Below, piece by piece: positions 57,241-64,000 of a DNA stretch of 64,000 bases (position 1 is its first letter; every line of letters starts with the position of its first letter). The DNA is from Tricholoma matsutake (Eukaryota; Basidiomycota; Agaricomycetes; Agaricales; Tricholomataceae). The stretch is taken from positions 10,788,001-10,852,000 of the forward strand of contig AP026539.1 of assembly GCA_026075535.2 (NCBI GenBank). Direction: 5' to 3'. Made by a program: the position numbers and the translations under genes. The notes beneath the pieces were generated by a model. That model had not been told where the DNA came from. It was given only the letters and a program-made list of their open reading frames with translations, and did no database searches.

Positions 57241-60200
57241 ATCGTATGCCCTCACTGCCTGTCCATAACCACTTTGAAGTCTTGTCAGTTGAATCCCCAG
57301 AGAATGAATCCATTTCTGTGACTGTTCCCCTCTCTGACCCTTTGAAGTTGGCTGAAGATGTACCTGCTCTTCCCATCTCTCCCTCTGCTCCACACCCCAA
57401 AATTAAATCATGGGAGTGTAAACTACCATGCAAATATATTGTTGCGTCCACTCCCTTTACACATTCCTTGAACCTAGCAATCGAACTGCAGACGACTGAC
57501 ACTGGACAGATACTCAGTGTCTCTGCGCTCCTGGACTCTGGTGCGACCAGTCTCTTCATTGATGCCCATCTCGCACAACAACATCACCTAAATACTCGCT
57601 CACTCTCGCATCCAATACCTGTGTATAATGTGGATGGGTCCCCAAACAAAGCTGGTGCCATCCGAGAGGTTGTAGACCTGGTCCTCCATTACAAAGATCA
57701 TAGTGAGCATGCCCTTTTTGCTGTCACTTAATTAGGAAAGCAAAAGGTGATTTTGGGCTATCCGTGGCTTCGAGACCATAACCCAGAGGTCAACTGGCAT
57801 ACCGGGGAGGTTACCATGAGCCGATGTCCATCCTGCTGTTGTATGTGTTTCACAGAAGCCAGGCAAGAACATCATGGACAGAAGGCCGTGATACGACGTA
57901 CGCAGAAGTGTTGTGCCGGACCCCTGCCTATACCTGAAGTGGAGTTGGAAGGGGTTCCTGATCTGATGCCAGACTCAGATGATGATGAGGAGGAGCCAGA
58001 GGAAGTGGAGGAAGGTGATTGGATCTTCTACACTGCAATTCATCCATCGCACAAGGTGTGTGCTACATCGAACATATCCCAATGCCTCGCTGAGGCCTTC
58101 CACAAAAACAATGCTGCTAAATCCTCTACTAATTCCTTGCTCCCTCATCTCCATGAGTTTGGAGATGTGTTCTCCAAGGAATTGTTTGACTGTCTCCCTG
58201 CACACAAGCCATGGGATCACGCAATCAAACTCACCCCCGGTGCAACCCCTTCATCCTGCAAGGTCTATCCTCTCTCTCTTGAAGAACAATGACAGCTTGA
58301 CCAGTTCATTGATGAGCACCTGGCCTCTGGACATATTCGACCCGTTCAAGGCTACAGAAGGCTCAACAACATCACGGTCAAAAATTGCTACCCATTACCT
58401 CTCATCTCTGAACTTGTGAACCAGCTCCATGGAGCCCGATACTTCACCAAGCTTGACATCTGTTGGGGCTACAATAATGTGAAGATAAAGGAGGGAGATG
58501 AGTGGAAGGCAGCCTTTTGTACCAACCGTGTTCTTTTTGAACCGCTCGTCATGTTCTTTGGCCTTACTAATAGTCCTGCCACCTTTCAGACCATGATGAA
58601 CAACATTTTCCATGACCTCATCCTTGAAGGCGTTGTCTGCATCTATCTCGATGACATCATCATCTTCACTCGCACAGTTGAAGAGCACTGTCACATCACG
58701 CGCCTCATCCTAGAATGGCTTCAATGGTACAAACTCTACCTTCGTCAGGACAAGTGCGAGTTTGAGAAGACCAATATCAAGTACCTCAGCCTGATTATCT
58801 TGGAGGGTCAGGTGGAGATGGATCCTATCAAGGTGAACAGGGTCACAGCTTGGCCGATGCCCACAAACAAGAAAGAGGTGCAGTCTTTCCTGGGCTTCAT
58901 CAATTTCTATCGGCATTTTATCAAGGATCTCTCACATCATGCACAACCACTGTTCAACTTGACAGGAAAGGAGGCATGGAGGTGGGATAATGCACAACAG
59001 GAGGTGTTTGAAAAGCTTAAGGAGATGATCACTTCCACTCCCATCCTTACCTTTGCTGACGATTCATGTCCTTTTCATGTAGAAGCTGACAGTTCTGACT
59101 TTGCGACAGGCGCCCTGTTGTCTCAGCAGTCTCCAGAGGACCAGAAGTGGCATCCTGTTGTGTTCTACTCCAAAAGCCTTAGTGCTGTAGAGCAAAATTA
59201 TGAGATCTATGACAAGAAGATGTTGGCAATAATGCGTGTGCTTGAGGAGTGGCGACACTTCCGCGAGGATGCCCAACACAAGGTGGAAATTTGGACAGAT
59301 CACAAGAATCTCGAGTACTTTATGACGGCCAAGAAATTGAACCATCGTCAAGCTCGTTGGTCCCTGTATCTATCCAGATTTGACTTCTCCTTGCACCACC
59401 ATCTGGGTCACAGCATGGAGAAGACCAATGCCCTCTCCCAACATGCAGACCATGGGGATGGCAGCAATGACAACCAAAACATTGTGTTGTTGCAGCCAGA
59501 CATGTTCACCATTCGGGCACTGGAAGGCATCGCACCCCAGGGCAAGGAGCAGGACATCCTATGTGACATTTGTCGCCCAAACTGTAGCAGTTTACATGAG
59601 GATGTTGTTGCCCAAGCTGTTAAAGAACTGAGGAAGGGATCCACCCTTTCCTTGTGTGCAGCAGAGTGGGCTGAAAAAGAGGACTTGTTGTATTTCAGGG
59701 ATCACATCTATGTCCCCAATGACCCAGACCTTCGCCGGTGCATCATATCCCAACACCATGACTCACAGATTGCTGGTCATCCTGGATGCTGGAAGACCTT
59801 GGAGCTCACCTCAGGGAATTATTGGTGGCCACAAATGTCACAGCTCATTGGTCAGTATTGTTGCACTTGTGACCTTTGCTTATGTACCAAGATTCCTTGT
59901 CACAAACCCATTGGCGAGCTACACCCTCTTCCTGTTCCAGAGAGTCATTGGGATGTTGTCAGTGTCGACTTTGTGGTGGAGTTGCCAGAGTCGAATGGGT
60001 TTGATGCAGTGATGTGCACAGTTGATTCAGTGGGAAAATGCACTCACTTCATTCCCACTCACACCACTGTCAGTGCCCTGGGTGCCACCCGACTCTACCT
60101 CCACCATGTGTGGAAATTACATGGACTTCCTGGTGCTTTCCTCTCTGATCATGGCCCTCAGTTCATGGCAGAGTTCACTCATGAGCTGTACTGACTCCTG

Positions 60201-60648
60201 GGAATCAAACTCCTTGCTTCGACCACTTATCACCCACAAACCGATGGCCAGACTGAGTGAGTCAACCAGGAACTGGAGCAGTACATCCGCATCTTTGTCA
60301 ATGAACACCAGGACAATTGGGATGATCTTCTCCCCTTGGCCGAGTTCGGATACAACAACCATGTCCATGCTTCCACTCAACAGACCGTTTTCCTCTTAGA
60401 CACTGGATGACATCCACACATGGGATTTGAACCTCGCCAAACTCCCTCACACATCGAGACGGTGAATGAGCTCACAGAACGCATGTGGGATAGCTTGGAG
60501 GAGGCAAAGGCAGCCTTAGCAAAGGTAAGGACGACATGGCACACTTTTACAACCAATGCCATTCTCCGACCCCTCAGTACAAGGTTGGTGATCGAGTTTA
60601 TCTTGACTCCAGTGACATCTCCACTACGCGTCCATCCAAGAAACTCGC
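57228..60648 (+). pseudogene. pol: Pol of gypsy family 2: protease, RT, RNase H, integrase
   Basis: Protease LLDSGATSLFID (about 57531), then a TAA near 57729 and ILGYPWLRDHNPEVNWHTG. RT runs from KPWDHAIKLTPGA (58210) through YFTKLDICWGYNNVKIKEGD with catalytic YLDDIIIFT (about 58648), open from 58416 to 60194. RNase H has FHVEADSSDFATGALL (about 59080) and WTDHKNLEYF. Integrase has H-x-H...CDLC zinc binding (about 59755-59880), VDFVVELP (first Asp), FLSDHGPQFM (second Asp) and NQELEQYIRI (Glu). TGA stops at about 58290, 60194, 60260 and 60408 fall where Arg is expected or plausible. The GPY/F region is split by the LTR at 60649; excision gives KKLAHCFLGPFPI. Confidence 0.9.
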
Positions 60649-62022
60649 TGATAGGTCCACCTTGTTGTTCAAGCTCGGAAAACACATCTATGATCATCGT
60701 CAAAGCTCTACAAACCCATACGAACCCCTCCAAAGCTCTATGACGCTCTACAAAGCTCTACAAAGTCATGAGAATGCTTTGAAATCCTTTGCAACACTTC
60801 GAAATTCTTCACGACACCTCGAAATTCTTCGTATGCCTTCGGCCGCTATAATACAATTCCCCCAACCTTTGTACAGCTCAGGATATACACTTGGAGCATC
60901 GTCGATGGGTTCCGACAATATCGGCCTTCAAACAAGTCCGATATTTCCTCGACCGACTTCAAAAATCATTGAACATCGCAAATTGACATCAGACACTATC
61001 GCTATCTGAATAATCATCGCACACATGCCAGATGTATCCCCTACCATTGTCAAACAATATCGCACTGATATCGGGCCATGAATGAAGTCCAAAGAATCTT
61101 CGAAAATCTTCGAAAAACATTGAACCTCGAAAAACATTGTCAGACACAGTATTTCCTATTCGAACAATCTTCGGATGCATGCTGGACACATGGGACACTA
61201 TATTGAGTATATCGAACACATTTCGATCGCATGTGCATGCATACAATCCGCTCGAAGCAGTTTCTGATCTTTTATTCAATTTATAACAAGGACAGTCCAG
61301 TTTTAGCTATTCTTTCTTATTATTTCTTCATCATGTGTTATATTCACCCTTTCTAGGCTCGCTTTATTGTTCTGATATACTTATATTGTCTTTTGCCTCG
61401 AGTTTTCCACATGTTTGCCTCATGTTCTCTAGCCTTTTTAGGTACTTTCTTTATTTTATATAAAAAGATGTACTAGATACAAAGAAATACAAGAAAGTCG
61501 TCATCTTCCTCCCAGATCACAGTGATTTGAGAGTTCGGTTTAATCTTATTCAGTCTGAAGTTTGGTGTTTTATGCTAAACTTCCTCAAAATTCCTCAAAA
61601 TTCTTTGCATTACACTATTTTCACTCTCGCTTCCCTCAATTAGCCTTTTCTTCACTTCTACTACTCGTCTAGTCCCCCAATCTTGTGTCCGAACATATCT
61701 ACCCACTTGAAATTACTCAAAACCTCTTTGAAAAATATCGCAACATCTCGAAAAGCATTGCAACATCTCGAAAAGCATCACAACATCTCGAAAAACATCG
61801 CAACATCTCGAAAAGCATTGCAACATCTCGAAAATCATCGCAAGTCCTCGAAACACATTCTTTTAGCCTCAAACTGCTTTGACAAGCAGTCCTTTTATGA
61901 CTATTTGACAGTCAATCTGACAGGTGATGTCTAGAGGGCCTCGCATCCTTCCTCTGACTTGTGTTATACCATCCGAAGCCATTTTGTGGGTTTTGTTTGG
62001 GTTTCCGGGTTGAGCATCATCA
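60649..62022 (+). mobile_element. Solo LTR, family 3 (1374 bp), nested in gypsy family 2
   Basis: TGATAGGTCCACC to GAGCATCATCA, flanked by tcgc (60645-60648) and tcac (62023-62026), a 4 bp target duplication with one mismatch. Excision rejoins the pol frame exactly. Contains TATATAAAAAGATG (about 61457) and a 20 bp tandem repeat array at 61738-61857. Confidence 0.88.
61738..61857 (+). repeat. Six tandem 20 bp units in the family-3 LTR
   Basis: ATCGCAACATCTCGAAAAGC-type units at exact 20 bp spacing (CAACATCTCG at 61741, 61761, 61781, 61801, 61821 and a variant at 61841). The minus copy at 1467-3512 has far fewer units near 2380-2430, so the array has changed in length. Confidence 0.9.
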
Positions 62023-62026
62023 TCAC

Positions 62027-62370
62027 TCATTGCTTCCTGGGACCTTTCCCCATCGTCAAGTGTGTTGGAATGCATGCCTATCATCTACGCCTCCCAGCCT
62101 CCATGTCCAGACTCCACCCAGTCTTCCATGTCATCAAACTCCTTCCAGCTCCCCCAGATCCATTCCTGGGATGCCATTCACACCCATCACCACTGCCTAC
62201 AGTGATCAAGGGAGAACCCCAATATGAAGTCGAGTCAATCTTGGACAGCCGGTTACGTCAAGGAAAACTCCAGTATTTGGTGCATTGGAAGGGTTATGGG
62301 TATGAGGAGAACTCATGGGTCGAAGAGTCTGACGTGAATGCCCCTTGGTTAGTCAAGGAATTCCACTGAC
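62027..62370 (+). pseudogene. Integrase C-terminus and chromodomain of gypsy family 2
   Basis: FLGPFPIVKCVGMHAYHLRL (GPY/F module), SRLHPVFHVIKLLPAP, then a chromodomain QYEVESILDSRLRQGKLQYL followed by VHWKGYGYEENSWVEESDV, with aromatic cage positions visible (Tyr, Trp, Trp). Stop after WLVKEFH at 62368-62370. The chromodomain guides integration to marked chromatin and defines the chromovirus group. Confidence 0.9.
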
Positions 62371-62451
62371 GGCACACTGCTGCACTGCATCGCATTCAAG
62401 TCACGGACTTTGGTCGTATGCGATTTCGAATGCATCGGGGCGATGCATCTT

Positions 62452-62462
62452 AGAGAGGGGGT
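62452..62462 (+). promoter_or_regulatory. Polypurine tract of gypsy family 2
   Basis: AGAGAGGGGG ends 3-4 bases before the 3' LTR start at 62465. It is the expected plus-strand primer. Family 1 lacks any such tract at its 3' LTR. Confidence 0.75.
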
Positions 62463-62464
62463 GA

Positions 62465-62898
62465 TGTAAGGGGACTAGGGGGACTAGGGGGGTGCCCTGT
62501 GTGTTTCTCCTATTTTTTATGTTCATTCTATATCTTTCCTCACTTCATTTCCTTCTATTCTTCATTTTCTATGATTTTTCCAGATTTTATTACTAATTTC
62601 CCTTTCTATCATGTTTGTGCATGTTGACAGTTTTATATTTAGAGGCAGAGCACCCCTTCCAACATCTACCCCTTGGTATGATGTCATTTGGCAGCCTTGA
62701 TCTGCCTATCTCCGCCTTTTCTATTTTTAGGTTATTATTTGATTTTTGTCGTCTTCACATATACTGGGCATCAGCAAAGGGATCCTTAGAGTTTTCTCTT
62801 CGGATTTCCCTTTGCTAGGTGCGTCCCCAATCCCTGTAATATGTAGTATAATTTTAACTTTGGATTTCCCTTTGCTAGAGGCTGAGGTTGCCCCTATA
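62465..62898 (+). repeat. 3' LTR of gypsy family 2
   Basis: TGTAAGGGGACTAGGGGG to TTGCCCCTATA, followed by target duplication catag. Confidence 0.92.
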
Positions 62899-62903
62899 CA
62901 TAG

Positions 62904-64000
62904 ACCAGTGGGCAAATTCAGCAACACAGGTACCTCTGAGGCATAACATGACAATGGATCACATAATATCATCAGGTGAGTAACCCTTTGGACAATATAA
63001 CCTCAATGCTGCCTGCTCATAGTCTGCAATGAGGCCACGTATACCAGCATGATTTTTCAACCCTGCTTGTACTAATGCTGCAACTCGGTTTACTTTTCCA
63101 TTTGCCACTGCCAAGATCCACTGCTTGTGATCCTCAAGTGCAGCTGCCTTTCCTACCAGCTTGCGACTATCATTCAACTTTGTCAGGTGCATCGCACGCA
63201 CCTGGTCAACCTTTCCCCTCAGCAGAGTAATAAGCCCACTGATTGGCTGATATGTGAAGGTGGTGTTCTCCTTGATTCCATTGATCATGTGCTCAACAAT
63301 CCCTTGGTATAGGACATTGGTCTCAATGCTACAACAGTTGCAGCAGGTGCTTTCAGCCTTTTTGAGTTTTTTTTGGCAGGACTTCACTTGTAGGAAGAAT
63401 TCACCATTGATGGACTGGTAGTTCCATGGAAGCATTCTCTCACTGTGCAGTGTGAATGGATAGAAGAGATGCTCATTCTGTCCTGGTGGAAAAGTGAGAA
63501 GGATTCCACGGCAAGAAACTCTCGTTCTCTGTGAAGGAATGCTGGTGTGCATATTGCATCCATCGTTTGGGTAATCATCGATGTGTCCACAATAAGTATC
63601 TCTTCATCCATATCTGTATCATTCACTGCGGGATCTAGTGTTTTTTTATCCATTGTTGCAATGCCTCTAGGTGAAAATCTGTCATACTCAAGCATTAGCC
63701 TGTAAAAGTGAGATGCCTATTCTTTCACGTACTCAGAGTCAATTGCATCTAGGAGCAGCTCGATCTTTCCTTCAAGCAAACTGCCTTGGAGCCCCCGATG
63801 GACCACAAAGTAGTTTATAAACTGATAAAACCCATCCAATCCGTAAGTCCCTCATCATGGCAAACTCTTCAAGATCTCTGTGTTTTCTGTTGTTGCCCCA
63901 TAGCCGAATGCCCAGTGCATCATCGGGTTCAAAATATCCTCCCAGTCATGGAGATCAGGCACAATATGACCAGCAGGAGCCCCCAAAAAAATTGCAAGAT
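62904..64000 (-). pseudogene. 5' exons of the large uncharacterised agaricomycete gene (continues past the window)
   Basis: Minus strand. 63695-63384 has DMDEEILIVDTSMITQTMDA and FLHREREFLAVESFSLFHQD. 63552-62959 reads CCNCCSIETNVLYQGIVEHM, FTYQPISGLITLLRGKVDQV, LNDSRKLVGKAAALEDHKQW, VNRVAALVQAGLKNHAGIRG, LYCPKGYSPDDIM. It then continues toward the element boundary with TCVAEFAHWSM-like sequence that joins SLPSPRTARQHT across the gypsy insertion. Upstream (63990-63720) is coding-like (IVPDLHDWEDILNP in one frame) but frame-shifted. Same family as the 52640-55510 and 50510-51295 exons. Function unknown. Confidence 0.6.

Larger units (their letters stand above)
55516..62898 (+). mobile_element. 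Full-length Ty3/gypsy chromovirus-type element, family 2 (7383 bp including nested LTR)
   Basis: LTRs 55516-55949 and 62465-62898 (434 bp each, about 14 differences by eye), flanked by identical 5-mers catag (55511-55515 and 62899-62903). Between them: self-primer site, gag, protease, RT, RNase H, integrase and chromodomain, then a polypurine tract. Family-3 LTR nested at 60649-62022. Many TGA stops and several frameshifts make it inactive. It is inserted in the large minus-strand gene. Confidence 0.95.

Noticed and set aside
61738..61857. CRISPR-like array
   Set aside because: Units are contiguous 20-mers without spacers, in a eukaryotic LTR.
60649..62022. Long intron in the gypsy pol gene
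   Set aside because: Ends are TG...CA without splice signals, flanked by a 4 bp duplication, and the segment recurs at 1467-3512.
1..64000. tRNA or rRNA genes
   Set aside because: No cloverleaf-like sequence with internal A and B boxes, and no rRNA-like sequence, was noticed on either strand; a tRNAscan search would be needed to be certain.

Overview
This 64 kb window is eukaryotic and almost certainly from an agaricomycete (mushroom-type) basidiomycete. It has spliced genes with short GT-AG introns. It carries mobile families typical of that class: Plavaka transposase, Ngaro/DIRS-like tyrosine-recombinase retroelements, Crypton, chromodomain Ty3/gypsy and hAT-type elements. It also carries several lineage-specific uncharacterised gene families. 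I see no housekeeping gene and no tRNA or rRNA. It reads as a transposon island in which most coding sequence is broken.

Layout. 1-1466 is the C-terminal half of a Crypton recombinase, cut by a solo LTR (1467-3512, family 3) that itself holds another solo LTR (1519-2257, family 4). 3696-7180 is a broken minus-strand gene split by a second family-3 LTR (4411-5485). 7268-12780 is a tyrosine-recombinase retroelement (terminal repeat, Gag-like protein, reverse transcriptase, RNase H, start of recombinase); two hAT elements with exact or near-exact 8 bp target duplications sit in its RNase H. 12781-19180 holds tandem repeats, a DUF6698-like gene remnant, a solo LTR, a MITE with 91 bp inverted repeats and GC-rich debris. 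19189-24082 (minus) is a decayed JmjC-type oxygenase gene and 24329-29132 (minus) is a decayed Plavaka transposase; each is interrupted by a solo LTR with perfect target duplication. The 473 bp junction between them recurs inverted at 32831-33303. 29400-40063 holds further accessory genes, including a 2-oxoglutarate-oxygenase-like gene, a possible HECT-like gene and a possible nuclease-fold gene.

41258-44923 is a two-LTR gypsy element (family 1) whose pol is deleted from mid-reverse-transcriptase flush to the 3' LTR; its outer 5 bp flanks match. 47500-49930 is a second tyrosine-recombinase retroelement end, with a hAT element in its terminal repeat. 50510 to the window end (minus) is one large agaricomycete gene, split by a hAT element (51304-52631) and by a complete chromodomain gypsy element (family 2, 55516-62898) that itself contains a family-3 LTR.

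Main points for a second look: (i) both gypsy families have a 10-11 nt primer site just after the 5' LTR that is complementary to the predicted 5' end of their own mRNA, as in Tf1-type self-priming; (ii) the Plavaka-JmjC junction is duplicated; (iii) four non-autonomous hAT insertions can be mapped to the base; (iv) premature stops are mostly TGA where Arg CGA is expected, a CpG-decay signature.
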